Numbered from the stretch's first letter, positions 46,881 through 55,557 are shown. The stretch is DNA of 64,000 nt from Brevibacillus_C sp046036945 (GCF_046036945.1 NZ_JBJQOQ010000015.1:58733-122732), one strand, 5' to 3'. Numbers and translations are program-made. Notes: generated by a model not told the origin, from the letters alone.

Positions 46881-47885
46881 CTATGCTGATTCGATCGAGA
46901 CAGCATGTGCGATGCAGGGTATGCTCTCCCCCTGTTGATAGGTCATCGGCGAGTGCAGGGCGCCGGTTGCCACCACCAGGATCCGCTTCCACGCCCCTTT
47001 TTCCATGCTGCGCAAGAGATGTCCGTATGTAACCGATGCCACGCAGCCGGCTCCGCTGCCTCCCGACCAAACGCTGGGGTTGTCCCCGTAGATGAGCATG
47101 CCGCAGTCGCGGTACCGGTCAAGCGGCAGGTTGATTTTATGCTTGGGGAGCAGTTCAGAGAGAATGCCGTGTCCAACCCGGCCCAGATCGCCCGTGACGA
47201 CCAGATCGTAATAGTCGTGGGGAAGCTGGCGTTCGCGGAAATGCGTTTCAATCGTGTTAAGCGCCGCCGGGGCCATCGCCGCTCCCATGTTGAACGGGTC
47301 CTTGAGCCCCATGTCGACAACGCGGCCAATCGTCGCCGAGGTAACGTGCAGCCCGTTCCCCTTGCTGCCTACTACTGCCGCGCCCGCTCCGGTGACGGAC
47401 CACTGTGCTGTCGGAGGCTTTTGTCCGCCGTACTCCGTCGGGTAGCGGTACTGCTTTTCCGCGGAAGAGTTGTGGCTGCACGAGCCGGTCAAGACGTAGT
47501 CACCCGATTGGCTGTCAACGATCAAGGCAGCAAGAGCCAGGCCCTCCATTGTTGTGGAACAGGCCCCGAACAGGCCCAGATAGGGGATCGTCAGCGTCCG
47601 GGCGGCAAAGCTGGATGAGATGATCTGATTCATCAGGTCGCCGCCGAGGAAAAAATGCACCTGTTCCTTCGTCAGCCCTGCTTTTTCAATTGCCTTGTCG
47701 CACGCTTCCTCCAGAAGGGTTCTTTCCGACTTTTCCCAGCTGTCCTGGCCTAAAAAAGTATCTCCGTGCAGCGTGTCAAAATCGCTGGAAAGCGGCCCTT
47801 CCGCTTCAAATGGACCGCCGACAGCCGCCGATGACAGGATCACCGGTCTTGAGGGAAACACCCATGTTTGATGCCCTATAAGCAT
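46881..47885 (-). CDS. spoVAD: stage V sporulation protein AD
   Basis: 334 residues, thiolase-like fold: LGLFGACSTTMEGLALAALI, VLTGSCSHNSSAEKQYRYPT, GDLGRVGHGILSELL, and SGGSGAGCVASVTYGHLL. SpoVAD binds dipicolinic acid and is needed for its uptake into the forespore and release at germination. Starts 3 bases after the SpoVAC stop. Confidence 0.95.
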   Translation of the reverse strand: MLIGHQTWVFPSRPVILSSAAVGGPFEAEGPLSSDFDTLHGDTFLGQDSWEKSERTLLEEACDKAIEKAGLTKEQVHFFLGGDLMNQIISSSFAARTLTIPYLGLFGACSTTMEGLALAALIVDSQSGDYVLTGSCSHNSSAEKQYRYPTEYGGQKPPTAQWSVTGAGAAVVGSKGNGLHVTSATIGRVVDMGLKDPFNMGAAMAPAALNTIETHFRERQLPHDYYDLVVTGDLGRVGHGILSELLPKHKINLPLDRYRDCGMLIYGDNPSVWSGGSGAGCVASVTYGHLLRSMEKGAWKRILVVATGALHSPMTYQQGESIPCIAHAVSIESA

Positions 47886-47888
47886 TGG

Positions 47889-48362
47889 TCAGCCCCCCAT
47901 TGTAATCAGCGTCTTGATCAGACCGATCACGAACGCGGCAAAAACGCCAAAGACGATAACCGGTCCGGCTATCTTGAACATATTGCCGCCTACGCCGAGT
48001 ACGTAGCCTTCGCTCTTGTGTTCGATTGCTGCCGAAGCGAGAGAATTGGCAAAGCCGGTCACAGGTACCGCCGTTCCCGCCCCTGCCCATTGTGCGATCC
48101 GGTCGTATAAGCCAATTGCCGTCAAAACGACGGAGATCAGGATGAGCACCGCCTGCGTCGGACTGCCGGCCGTCTTTTCCGTAAAATGGAAATACCGGAT
48201 AAACACCTCCTGGATTGCTTGACCAAGCAAACAGATCACTCCCCCGACGAGAAAGGCGCGGACGAAGTTTTTCGCGAGGGGGCGGGGCGGCTCATGCCGT
48301 TTTGCCAGTTCCTGGTACTGCTGCTGGGTCGGAGTCAGCTTCTTTTTCTTGTTGTTAGCCAT
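47889..48362 (-). CDS. spoVAC: stage V sporulation protein AC
   Basis: 157 residues with a basic cytosolic start (ANNKKKKLTPTQQQYQELAK) and hydrophobic segments FLVGGVICLLGQAIQEVF, AVLILISVVLTAIGLYD and VIVFGVFAAFVIGLI. SpoVAC is the mechanosensitive channel-like part of the dipicolinate channel. It begins 24 bases after the DUF421 gene. Confidence 0.95.
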   Translation of the reverse strand: MANNKKKKLTPTQQQYQELAKRHEPPRPLAKNFVRAFLVGGVICLLGQAIQEVFIRYFHFTEKTAGSPTQAVLILISVVLTAIGLYDRIAQWAGAGTAVPVTGFANSLASAAIEHKSEGYVLGVGGNMFKIAGPVIVFGVFAAFVIGLIKTLITMGG

Positions 48363-48386
48363 TCTTCATCACCTTCACTCTCTTCA

Positions 48387-49247
48387 CTAGCGGGTCAACA
48401 GCGGAACCAGATCGTCGATCACCTGCTGCAGCCGCTTCGCTTCCCAACTGTACCTGGATTTCGCCTCTTCACTACGCGTCGACAAAGCGAACAATTCCAG
48501 GTCCGCCTGGCACTTTTTCAAGGTAGCATAGGTCGCTTTTGGCACTTGCGGCTGAGGAACCTGCAGCTTGTCGTCGTAAAGATCGAGGAAGAGCTCCCCG
48601 TTTTTGTCGACCTGCCCGATAAAGACATTCTCCAGTGTAACACCTGCTTTTTCCAGCTCCGTTCTGAGCCAGCCGCGGTTGAGTCCGATGGTGGCAAGCG
48701 GTTCGTCCATAATCTCCCCGTCCATGATGACCGTCTGCGGCTCTCGTTCCGGCGAAAGCACAATGCCTAAATGCTTAGCGGTGAGCGGCTGGTTTTCCGA
48801 CTTGAGAAGGACGCTTACATCACCATTCGATTCCAGCACGGCGAATTCGACATCGGCGACGCGAAAGACGTTTTTCATTCGCAAATGCTCCATCAAATCA
48901 TCGGTGCACAGCCGCTCTTTTTTCATATTATCTTCCAATACCTTGCCGTCTTTGATCAAAACGGTGGAGTTGCCTTCTACGACGTTGCGAATGCTCTTGC
49001 TTTTCATCGAAATCCACTGCAGGACCACGGGAAACATCGCGATGATCGCCATGGCCAAGAAACCCATCTGCCAGGAACCTTCCAGATCGGTCGCGATAAA
49101 TCCGACGATCTCGCCAATCGAGATTCCGACAATGTATTCGATGTATGTCAATTGCCGAAGCTGACGCTTGCCAAGAATTTTTGCCAGTAGAAATAAGAAC
49201 AGCAGTGATCCGATCGACCGGATGACGATATTTAGCCACTCGGGCAT
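48387..49247 (-). CDS. DUF421 (YetF-like) membrane protein with fused DUF1657-like C-terminus
   Basis: 286 residues. Residues 1-85 hold three membrane spans with LAKILGKRQLRQLTYIEYIV, the DUF421 signature. Residues 90-225 form the YetF cytosolic domain (STVLIKDGKVLEDNM, GLNRGWLRTELEKAGV). The last ~50 residues (236-286: KATYATLKKCQADLELFALS) align with the small DUF1657 protein coded just upstream, about 40% identical by eye. DUF421 and DUF1657 genes accompany spoVAC-AD-AEb in spoVA2mob-type operons linked to spore heat resistance. Confidence 0.88.
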   Translation of the reverse strand: MPEWLNIVIRSIGSLLFLFLLAKILGKRQLRQLTYIEYIVGISIGEIVGFIATDLEGSWQMGFLAMAIIAMFPVVLQWISMKSKSIRNVVEGNSTVLIKDGKVLEDNMKKERLCTDDLMEHLRMKNVFRVADVEFAVLESNGDVSVLLKSENQPLTAKHLGIVLSPEREPQTVIMDGEIMDEPLATIGLNRGWLRTELEKAGVTLENVFIGQVDKNGELFLDLYDDKLQVPQPQVPKATYATLKKCQADLELFALSTRSEEAKSRYSWEAKRLQQVIDDLVPLLTR

Positions 49248-49383
49248 TAGACAACCTCCCCTACAGGTAAGAAAAGCTACGTTTGAAACCCTTCGAAGAA
49301 GCTGGTTCTTCTACAAGGAAGCTATATGTGCTCGTATCTTAAGAGAAGAGAGGGAGAGGGCGGCCTCTCCCGACAGGGTTTGG

Positions 49384-49590
49384 TTAAAACCCCTTGTATT
49401 GCGGCTCCTCAGTCTCCAATTGCACCACGCGCTGTTCCAAGGTGTCGCAAATGGACTGTGTTGTTTGGGCTGCTTGGGTGAACAGCTGCTTCGCCTGCTT
49501 GTTCTGGGTAGCGAGCGCAAAGGATTCCAAGTTAGCCTGAGCGCCTTTCAGGCTGGCAAGTGTTTGTTTTACCTGGCTGGATACGGTCAT
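49384..49590 (-). CDS. DUF1657 small sporulation-associated protein
   Basis: 68 residues, MTVSSQVKQTLASLKGAQAN at the start, predicted all-helical, no Cys and no membrane span; AAGGAGGTG upstream. First gene of the spoVA2-like operon, 136 bases ahead of the DUF421 gene. The 49591-49818 gap, divergent from abrB, should carry a sporulation promoter, but I could not find a convincing sigma-G match. Confidence 0.85.
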   Translation of the reverse strand: MTVSSQVKQTLASLKGAQANLESFALATQNKQAKQLFTQAAQTTQSICDTLEQRVVQLETEEPQYKGF

Positions 49591-49818
49591 GACTAGTCAC
49601 CTCCTTACGTTACAACTCTTATGTTCAACCAAAAGCACTACATTATGCCTGCCTTCGTGTGATTTTTTTAGCCTATCGCCCAACAAGGACTGACTGAAAT
49701 CTCGAACTCGAAGAAAAGACAACATTTATCAAGTGACAATTATTAGGAATATTGGTAAAATAAAAACCAACAAAGCAATTTTTGCTTGTGGAAAAAAGTA
49801 TGAGAGGGGAATACATAC

Positions 49819-50067
49819 GTGAAAGCGACAGGCATTGTAAGAAAGGTGGATGAACTGGGAAGAATCGTCATTCCGATCGAATTAAGACGAACTCTCGACA
49901 TCGACATCAAAGACGCCTTGGAAATTTTTGTCGACAACGAGCGGATTATCTTGAAGAAATACGCCCCTGCCTGCATCTTTTGCGGAATGGCAGACAACGT
50001 CACCCATTTTAAAGGGAAGATGGTTTGCCACACTTGTTTAAATGAGATACCGGTGACAAAAGGATAA
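49819..50067 (+). CDS. AbrB-family transition-state regulator with CxxC/CxxC tail
   Basis: 82 residues from GTG 49819 (GAGAGGGG upstream). Residues 1-50 are the swapped-hairpin AbrB DNA-binding domain (GIVRKVDELGRIVIPIELRR, DALEIFVDNERIILKKY). The C-terminus differs from B. subtilis AbrB and has CIFC...CHTC, a possible zinc site, as in several Paenibacillaceae AbrB proteins. AbrB represses transition-phase and sporulation genes. Monocistronic, with its own terminator. Confidence 0.9.
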   Translation: MKATGIVRKVDELGRIVIPIELRRTLDIDIKDALEIFVDNERIILKKYAPACIFCGMADNVTHFKGKMVCHTCLNEIPVTKG

Positions 50068-50078
50068 AATAAAAAAAC

Positions 50079-50122
50079 GAAACCGGATTTTGAGACTTGT
50101 TCAAGCTCAAAAGCCGGTTTCG
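50079..50122. terminator. terminator between abrB-like gene and nadK
   Basis: CGAAACCGG/CCGGTTTCG arms, with inner TTGAG/CTCAA pairing and an A7 run on the left that becomes a T tract for minus-strand transcripts. Convergent genes on both sides. Confidence 0.8.
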
Positions 50123-50141
50123 CTTGTCATGCGTCTTTGCG

Positions 50142-50936
50142 CTATTCCGAGATAAACGATTTGCGGACTCTTTCCCAAAAAGACAGCTGTTTGTACCGGG
50201 CGAATTTTACTTTTTTGCTTCCGACCCGGCAGGTAATCGAGCGAACGCCTTTCCAGACATCTTGCTCGCGGTCCAGGCCGATCATGATCTTCGGATTCAT
50301 GACGATCAGTTCAATCTCATGGTGCCTGGGCAGTACCAGCGAGCTGTTGATGGTCCGGTACATTCGGTTGTTGATCGAAGCGATTTCGGACAGTTGAATT
50401 GCCTCGATCGAGGGATGGACGATCGCCCCGTCCACTGCTTTGTTGTAGGCGGTGCTTCCGGATGGCGTGGAGACGATCAGGCCGTCGCCGCGAAACGTCT
50501 CAAACTCTTTGCCGTTGATAAAGACGCTAACGACCAGAGTGGAGAGCGAGGCATTGCGCAGGACAATTTCATTGATCACCCATTCTGTATGGGTCTTTCC
50601 ATCCGCTGTATGAATCTGGCACTCCGCTGTCGGATATTCCACAATGACCGGATTTCCCTCTGCCAGCGACTGAACGAATTGGTCGATCTCATCCGGACGC
50701 CAATCAGCGTAAAACCCCAGGTGTCCGGTGTGGATGCCGACGTAATGGGGGGCAAATCCGTATTGGTGCACCGCTTCCAGAAACGTGCCGTCTCCCCCGA
50801 TCGACAAGACGAGATCCGGGTCCCCGGCGGGATCGTCGACAAACTGATAGGCCCCTGATTGCAGCAGTTTTCTTCTTACCTGTTGTTCCACTTCCCGCGT
50901 ATATTCGTCTTTTCGCAATACCATAGCAATTTTCAT
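50142..50936 (-). CDS. nadK: NAD kinase
   Basis: 264 residues. LVLSIGGDGTFLEAVHQY carries the GGDGT phosphate-donor site, WVINEIVLRNA the NE/D motif, and DGLIVSTPSGSTAYN the conserved glycine-rich segment. Phosphorylates NAD to NADP. The short form is the Firmicute NadF/PpnKA type. Monocistronic between two terminators. Confidence 0.95.
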   Translation of the reverse strand: MKIAMVLRKDEYTREVEQQVRRKLLQSGAYQFVDDPAGDPDLVLSIGGDGTFLEAVHQYGFAPHYVGIHTGHLGFYADWRPDEIDQFVQSLAEGNPVIVEYPTAECQIHTADGKTHTEWVINEIVLRNASLSTLVVSVFINGKEFETFRGDGLIVSTPSGSTAYNKAVDGAIVHPSIEAIQLSEIASINNRMYRTINSSLVLPRHHEIELIVMNPKIMIGLDREQDVWKGVRSITCRVGSKKVKFARYKQLSFWERVRKSFISE

Positions 50937-51007
50937 GTAACCGGCCTCACTCTATTTTTCGTTGCTTCCACTATACCACATGTGCAGAATCACAGCATTT
51001 GAACAGC

Positions 51008-51047
51008 AGAAAACGGGTGAGGATTCTCTCGTCCTCACCCGTTTTCT
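51008..51047 (-). terminator. terminator downstream of the YugN-like gene
   Basis: 16-base perfect arms AGAAAACGGGTGAGGA and TCCTCACCCGTTTTCT with an 8-base loop, 15 bases after the stop at 51062. Confidence 0.8.
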
Positions 51048-51061
51048 ATGTGTGAAAGCCC

Positions 51062-51469
51062 TCAGCTAAAACGCGACTCGACCGTCCGCAGCACCTCTGC
51101 GGCCTTATCCACCCATTCCGGCTCGACTTCAGCGTCCTTCTCGAGCGGCTCTTGAAACTGATCCAGCATCGGCGCGGCAACCGGACCGGTATAAGCGCTG
51201 ACATCCTCATCCACGCCGGTCTGGTAGATGTGCTTGAGAACAAACGGCTTGTGCAGTTCAATATCGGCGTCAGCTTCGTCCAGCACACCTCGTTGGACGA
51301 CGAAGGGGATTCGCAAAAAGACCATTGCTTGATCGTCCAACTGCCTGTCAAAAAACCCTTTGTCATAATCCCAATTACTGGCCAATGTAAAGCCGTCCGC
51401 AGCCAGCATCTCGCCAATTACGCCAAATTCGCCTGTCTGCCCCTCGATTCTGCTGTTGATGCTCTGCAT
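51062..51469 (-). CDS. YugN-like family protein
   Basis: 135 residues from ATG 51469 (AGGGAT upstream; the frame opens at 51496). Sequence MQSINSRIEGQTGEFGVIGE and NWDYDKGFFDRQLDDQAMVF match Bacillales YugN. Soluble, acidic C-terminus, function unknown. Flanked by terminators, so transcribed alone. Confidence 0.8.
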   Translation of the reverse strand: MQSINSRIEGQTGEFGVIGEMLAADGFTLASNWDYDKGFFDRQLDDQAMVFLRIPFVVQRGVLDEADADIELHKPFVLKHIYQTGVDEDVSAYTGPVAAPMLDQFQEPLEKDAEVEPEWVDKAAEVLRTVESRFS

Positions 51470-51577
51470 GCAAATCCCTGCCTTTCCCTGTTTCAACAGT
51501 AGTTTGCGACAAAAGGCAGAATTGTACTCTGTACCTTCCGCGCCACGCCGGTAAAAACGTTGTTTGTGTAAAAAAAA

Positions 51578-51605
51578 TCAGCTTGTTCACAAGCAACAAG
51601 CTGAT
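51578..51605 (-). terminator. terminator of the alcohol dehydrogenase gene
   Basis: ATCAGCTTGTT/AACAAGCTGAT arms, followed on the minus strand by T8. The stop of the dehydrogenase is at 51629. Confidence 0.9.
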
Positions 51606-51628
51606 CCTTTTTTCCGGCAGCGGAAACG

Positions 51629-52771
51629 TCAAGGCTTCAATACGACCTTAATGCAGCCGTCTTCCTTGGTATCAAAGATTTCATAGGCGTGCTCCGCCTG
51701 CTCAAGCGGCAGTCGGTGGGTAATGATGTCGGTCGGGTCGAATTCGTTTCGGACGATTTTCTGATACAATTCAGGCATGTAGTGAATGACCGGAGCCTGT
51801 CCCATTTTCAACGTGATATTGCGCCCGAACAGATCGCCCAATGGAAACGCGTTGTAGCGGGCGCCGTACACTCCGACCAGCTGGATCGTGCCGCCTTTGC
51901 GAACAGCCTGGCTGGCGATGACGATCGCTCCCAGCGCGCCGCCTTGAAGCTTCAGAGCGCTTTCTACCAACTCTAACACGGTCATTTTCCCGTCCATGCC
52001 GACACAGTCGATCACGACGTCAGCGCCGCCGCCCGTGATTTCCTTCAGGTGGCTGCCGATGTTTTCGATCTGGGTAAAGTCAAAGACTTCAACACGGTTC
52101 TTGTTCTTCGCATGCTCCAATCGATAGGAGATGTAGTCGACGGCAATGACTCGCTTGGCCCCTTTCATCCAGGCAAATTTTTGGGTCAGCAAACCGACTG
52201 GACCGCATCCCAGGACCACCACCGTATCACCCGGCTTGACGCCGGCGTTATCCACGCCCCAGTACGCCGTAGGGATAATGTCGGAGAGAAACAACAGCTT
52301 CTCATCCTCCAATTCACACTCCTTGGGCACCACAAAAGGGGTAAAGTTTCCGTATGGCACCCTGAGCAGCTCCGCCTGTCCCCCTGCAAATCCTCCGAAC
52401 GTCTCCGAGTAGCCCAGATATCCTCCCGCATCTCCATGGGGGTTGGAATGATCGCACTGGCTCTCCAGATTGTGCTGGCAGTAGTAGCAGCGGCCGCACG
52501 CCATGGTGAAAGGGATGACGACGCGATCCCCTTTTTTCACCCTGGTCACCTCTGGTCCAACTTCTTCGACAATGCCCATTGGTTCATGCCCGATAATGTA
52601 ATCCTCGTACATATTGGGAATAAATCCGTGAACCAAATGGAGATCAGAACCACAGATAGCCGTACTGGTCACGCGAACGAGAATATCTTCCTTTTCCCGC
52701 AAGACGGGATCCTTTACTTCTTTGACTTGGACATCCTTGATGCCTTGATACGTGACTGCTCTCACTTCCAT
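51629..52771 (-). CDS. zinc-dependent alcohol/formaldehyde dehydrogenase (MDR family)
   Basis: 380 residues; start at ATG 52771 after GGGAGAGG (a GTG at 52774 is also in frame). Catalytic zinc Cys in TAICGSDLHLVHG and GHEPMGIVEEVGPEV. Structural-zinc cysteines in CGRCYYCQHNLESQC. NAD-binding VVLGCGPVGLLTQKFA and VIAVD (Asp favours NAD). The long insertion after GGYLGYSETFGGFAGG recalls glutathione-independent formaldehyde dehydrogenases. Substrate uncertain. Confidence 0.9.
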   Translation of the reverse strand: MEVRAVTYQGIKDVQVKEVKDPVLREKEDILVRVTSTAICGSDLHLVHGFIPNMYEDYIIGHEPMGIVEEVGPEVTRVKKGDRVVIPFTMACGRCYYCQHNLESQCDHSNPHGDAGGYLGYSETFGGFAGGQAELLRVPYGNFTPFVVPKECELEDEKLLFLSDIIPTAYWGVDNAGVKPGDTVVVLGCGPVGLLTQKFAWMKGAKRVIAVDYISYRLEHAKNKNRVEVFDFTQIENIGSHLKEITGGGADVVIDCVGMDGKMTVLELVESALKLQGGALGAIVIASQAVRKGGTIQLVGVYGARYNAFPLGDLFGRNITLKMGQAPVIHYMPELYQKIVRNEFDPTDIITHRLPLEQAEHAYEIFDTKEDGCIKVVLKP

Positions 52772-52904
52772 CACCTCTCCCTACATTACTCCCCAACTCC
52801 GAAAGGCATTATCCTGAAAGGCGAAAGATTGAGCAAGAGGTCTAGTACAACTTTTCGTTTCCGGCATATTGTGTACGAGAAAAATGGTAAAGGAGGAACA
52901 AGCA

Positions 52905-53285
52905 ATGAAAATATCCAAGCAGCTGTGCAGCCGTTTAGCTCGCATATTAGGCGGAAAAGGCATGTCGAACGACACCTGCTCCATCATGATCAAGCGAAAT
53001 CTTCACGCCAAGATCCTGGGCAGGAATTATGACACGGAGCACGAGATCGTCATTCAATCGCCCGATAAGCAAGGCAGAACGTTAAACACGGGGGAAATCA
53101 CGGTCTTGCAAAGAGAAGTCAATCGTTTTGTTGATGCTGCCCGCAAACAAGGTTTTAAGGTAACTGCGATCCATAACCACTGGCTATTCGAGAAGCCCCG
53201 ATTAATGTATGTTCATATCGAAGTAGTGGAAAACCCTGTAACATTTGCAAAAAGACTTAGAAAAGCACTCAATGTGCTGAAATAA
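52905..53285 (+). CDS. DUF1259 (LppY/LpqO-like) protein, short form
   Basis: 126 residues from ATG 52905 with AAAGGAGG upstream. FKVTAIHNHWLFEKPRLMYV, then HIEV, is the conserved DUF1259 block. Most family members contain two such modules and a signal peptide; this one has a single module and no signal sequence. It lies alone between convergent or divergent neighbours. Function unknown. Confidence 0.75.
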   Translation: MKISKQLCSRLARILGGKGMSNDTCSIMIKRNLHAKILGRNYDTEHEIVIQSPDKQGRTLNTGEITVLQREVNRFVDAARKQGFKVTAIHNHWLFEKPRLMYVHIEVVENPVTFAKRLRKALNVLK

Positions 53286-53295
53286 CGCAGCTCCA

Positions 53296-53526
53296 TTAGT
53301 CCTCATCCTTGTAATCGTAACTCTCGGGAATCGGTTCAAATTTTTCTTCACGCTCAAATTCTTTCAGCTTCTTGATCTGTTCCAGATGAAAGTGGAATTG
53401 CTCCTTGTTAATCATGTATTCCTCGCCATTGTGGACGGCGCGTATTCTGCCTTCCGAGATTTTTTCCAGGATAAATGATTCCGGCAGATCCAGATACGCC
53501 GCCGTCTCTTTTACTGTCAAATACAT
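53296..53526 (-). CDS. small helix-turn-helix (excisionase/MerR-like) protein
   Basis: 76 residues from ATG 53526, AGGAG upstream inside the 3' end of pgi. MYLTVKETAAYLDLPESFIL, then EKISEGRIRAVHNGEEYMIN, is the excisionase-type DNA-binding fold. The rest is charged helix ending PIPESYDYKDED. It begins one base after the pgi stop, so it is co-transcribed with pgi and may be translationally coupled. It is not next to any integrase, so a role in phage excision is unlikely. Confidence 0.8.
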   Translation of the reverse strand: MYLTVKETAAYLDLPESFILEKISEGRIRAVHNGEEYMINKEQFHFHLEQIKKLKEFEREEKFEPIPESYDYKDED

Positions 53527-53527
53527 A

Positions 53528-54889
53528 CTATCTACTCCTGTACAGCCGTTCAATCAGTCTGGCCTGTTGGGCTTCACTGCCCGGTTTTCCCAGCAGAGCG
53601 AACATGTTTGCCTTATACGCTTCCACTCCAGGCTGGTCAAACGGATTGACTCCCATCATATACCCGCTGATTGCACACGCCTTTTGAAAAAAATAGAAAA
53701 GACTTCCCAGGTGGTAAGCCGAAGCCGCTTCCACCTCGATTACCAGATTGGGCACTCCCCCGTCCGTATGGGCCAGCAAGGTGCCTTCCTGTGCTTTTTT
53801 ATTGAGATAATCTATGCCTTTTCCGGCAAGGTAGTTAAGTCCGTCGGAATTGGCGGGTTCTGCCTTCAGTATCACGTCTCGGGCCGGGGTGGCTATCGAC
53901 AGCACCGTTTCAAATAAATCGCGTCGTCCGTCTTGGATGTACTGTCCAAGCGAGTGAAGGTCGGCGGAAAACTCTGCGGATGCGGGAAAGATCCCTTTGC
54001 CGTCCTTCCCTTCCGACTCCCCGAAAAGCTGTTTCCACCATTCGGAAAAATACCGGAACTGCGGTTCACAGGTGACAAACAGCTCGATTTCCTTCCCTTT
54101 GCGGTAGAGCAGGTTGCGGATTGCCGCGTATTGATAGCACGGGTTCTCGTCCAGCTCCGGGCTTTGGCACAGCTCACAGGCAGCGGCGGCGCCAGCCAGC
54201 AGTTCGTCGACGTCGGCGCCGCTCACCGCAATGGGCAGCAGCCCGGCAGCAGTCAGCACCGAATAACGGCCGCCGATATCGCCGGGGATGACAAAGCTTT
54301 CATAGCCCTCGCTATCGGCCAGCTTCCGCAGGATGCCGGACTGTGTGTCCGTCGTCACATAGATGCGGCGCCGGGCTCCTTCCGTCCCGTACTTCCGCAC
54401 CAGGTAATCGCGAAACAGGCGGAATGCCACTGCCGGCTCGATCGTTGAGCCAGACTTGGAGACCACGTTGATCGATATCTCTTTCCCCTCGATAGCATCG
54501 AACAAATGAGAGACGTATACGGGACTAAGCGTGTTCCCGGCGAAATAACATTCCGGCGACGTCCGCAGCTTGCGCGGAAGCACGTTGGAAAAAGTATGGC
54601 CAAGAGCCTCTATGGCTGCTTTTGCTCCCAGACAGGAACCGCCGATGCCGATGGTGACAAACACCTCAGAGTCATTCCGAATTCTTGCGGCTGCCCGTTT
54701 GACCCGGACAAGCTCTGCCGGATCGGCGGATAGCGGCAGTTCGAGCCAGCCAAGCGAGCTGTTTCCCGGACCTAAGCGGCGATGCAGCATGTCGTGTACC
54801 TGCCGTACCGCCGGGCCCAGGTATTCCCACTCGTGGCTTTTGACAAAAGGCCGTGCGTTTGCAAAGTCAAAGCGAATTGGCTGGCTCAT
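53528..54889 (-). CDS. pgi: glucose-6-phosphate isomerase
   Basis: 453 residues from ATG 54889, matching the ~450 of Bacillus Pgi; the longer frame from 54970 is unlikely. Motifs: VTIGIGGSCLGAKAAIEALG, NVVSKSGSTIEPAVAFR, GGRYSVLTAAGLLP, and the C-terminal GVNPFDQPGVEAYK. Interconverts glucose-6-phosphate and fructose-6-phosphate. The 54890-55032 gap has a weak hairpin near 54959-54990. Confidence 0.95.
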   Translation of the reverse strand: MSQPIRFDFANARPFVKSHEWEYLGPAVRQVHDMLHRRLGPGNSSLGWLELPLSADPAELVRVKRAAARIRNDSEVFVTIGIGGSCLGAKAAIEALGHTFSNVLPRKLRTSPECYFAGNTLSPVYVSHLFDAIEGKEISINVVSKSGSTIEPAVAFRLFRDYLVRKYGTEGARRRIYVTTDTQSGILRKLADSEGYESFVIPGDIGGRYSVLTAAGLLPIAVSGADVDELLAGAAAACELCQSPELDENPCYQYAAIRNLLYRKGKEIELFVTCEPQFRYFSEWWKQLFGESEGKDGKGIFPASAEFSADLHSLGQYIQDGRRDLFETVLSIATPARDVILKAEPANSDGLNYLAGKGIDYLNKKAQEGTLLAHTDGGVPNLVIEVEAASAYHLGSLFYFFQKACAISGYMMGVNPFDQPGVEAYKANMFALLGKPGSEAQQARLIERLYRSR

Positions 54890-55032
54890 CCGGTGCAGCC
54901 ACCCCTTTCCTTTCGCATAAAGAAGTACCCCGATGTCTGCATCTGGCGCATGCTCGGGTAAAAGCTTCACGCAGAGGGCAGAAGCTTTTTTACTACCTTA
55001 TGAGAGAGGTGGCAAATACTTTCGCCTTTGCC

Positions 55033-55302
55033 CTAACTGTATTTTCCGCCGCCTTTTTTATCGTAGTCGGCCAATAGCTCGGCGAATGATTTATTCTTTT
55101 CTTTTTCGGCAAGCTCGCGGCGGCGGCGCTCTGCCTCTGCCGCTTCTTCCTCTTGTTTCGCGGTTTTCAGCTCGCGTTCCACCTGTTTCAGCTTGGCCAA
55201 TGCCTCATCGCCCAGCAGATCTTTCAAGCTCTGTCCCGCTTTTTGCTCTGGCATGGGTGCGGCAGGCGCACGGCCCTGCTGTTTTTTTTGTTTCTTAGCC
55301 AT
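55033..55302 (-). CDS. YqkE-like small coiled-coil protein
   Basis: 89 residues from ATG 55302 (AAAGGGG upstream; frame opens at 55371). MAKKQKKQQGRAPAAPMPEQ, then a Leu-rich part (SLKDLLGDEALAKLKQVERE) and a long charged helix, ending SFAELLADYDKKGGGKYS. This resembles Bacillales YqkE/DUF3886 proteins, whose function is unknown. Confidence 0.7.
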   Translation of the reverse strand: MAKKQKKQQGRAPAAPMPEQKAGQSLKDLLGDEALAKLKQVERELKTAKQEEEAAEAERRRRELAEKEKNKSFAELLADYDKKGGGKYS

Positions 55303-55388
55303 ACATAAGCCCCTTTCCCCAATTTGCGTCTCATCCATTGTACCATTTCCGGCCATACTAGGGAGAGCCAATGAGAGGAGGGATGAGC

Positions 55389-55520
55389 ATGGTTCGCAAC
55401 AAAGAAAAAGACTTCGGGCAGACGGCTGACATACGCGGCCCCAAATCCCAGTCAGAGGCTGTCCGCTCTGACGGCTCCATCAACAGTCAGCCACAGGAGC
55501 GAATGAAAGAGAACAGATAA
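55389..55520 (+). CDS. small hydrophilic protein, unknown
   Basis: 43 residues from ATG 55389 with GGAGGG about 7 bases upstream: begins MVRNKEKDFGQTADIRGPKS, rich in Gln, Ser and Arg. A hairpin follows immediately. Size and composition recall minor small acid-soluble spore proteins, but I see no diagnostic motif. Confidence 0.5.
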   Translation: MVRNKEKDFGQTADIRGPKSQSEAVRSDGSINSQPQERMKENR

Positions 55521-55524
55521 ACGC

Positions 55525-55557
55525 CCGCCTGGCATAGACGAACGCTGTGCCAGGCGG
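55525..55557. terminator. hairpin terminator between convergent genes
   Basis: CCGCCTGGCA/TGCCAGGCGG arms with a 13-base loop, 5 bases after the small ORF stop and about 34 bases from the glycosyltransferase stop. The T tail is poor (ATCCCTTTCC). Confidence 0.6.

Noticed and set aside
49591..49700. Sigma-G promoter before the DUF1657 gene
   Set aside because: A GCATA and a CATAAGA are present, but the ~20-base spacing is too long for a confident call.
53296..53526. Excisionase-like gene as a prophage trace
   Set aside because: No integrase, attachment site or phage gene nearby; placed in the pgi operon.
54959..54990. AAAAGCTTC/GAAGCTTTTTT hairpin as a strong terminator
   Set aside because: Its T tract is on the plus strand where no gene ends; at best weak for the YqkE-like gene.
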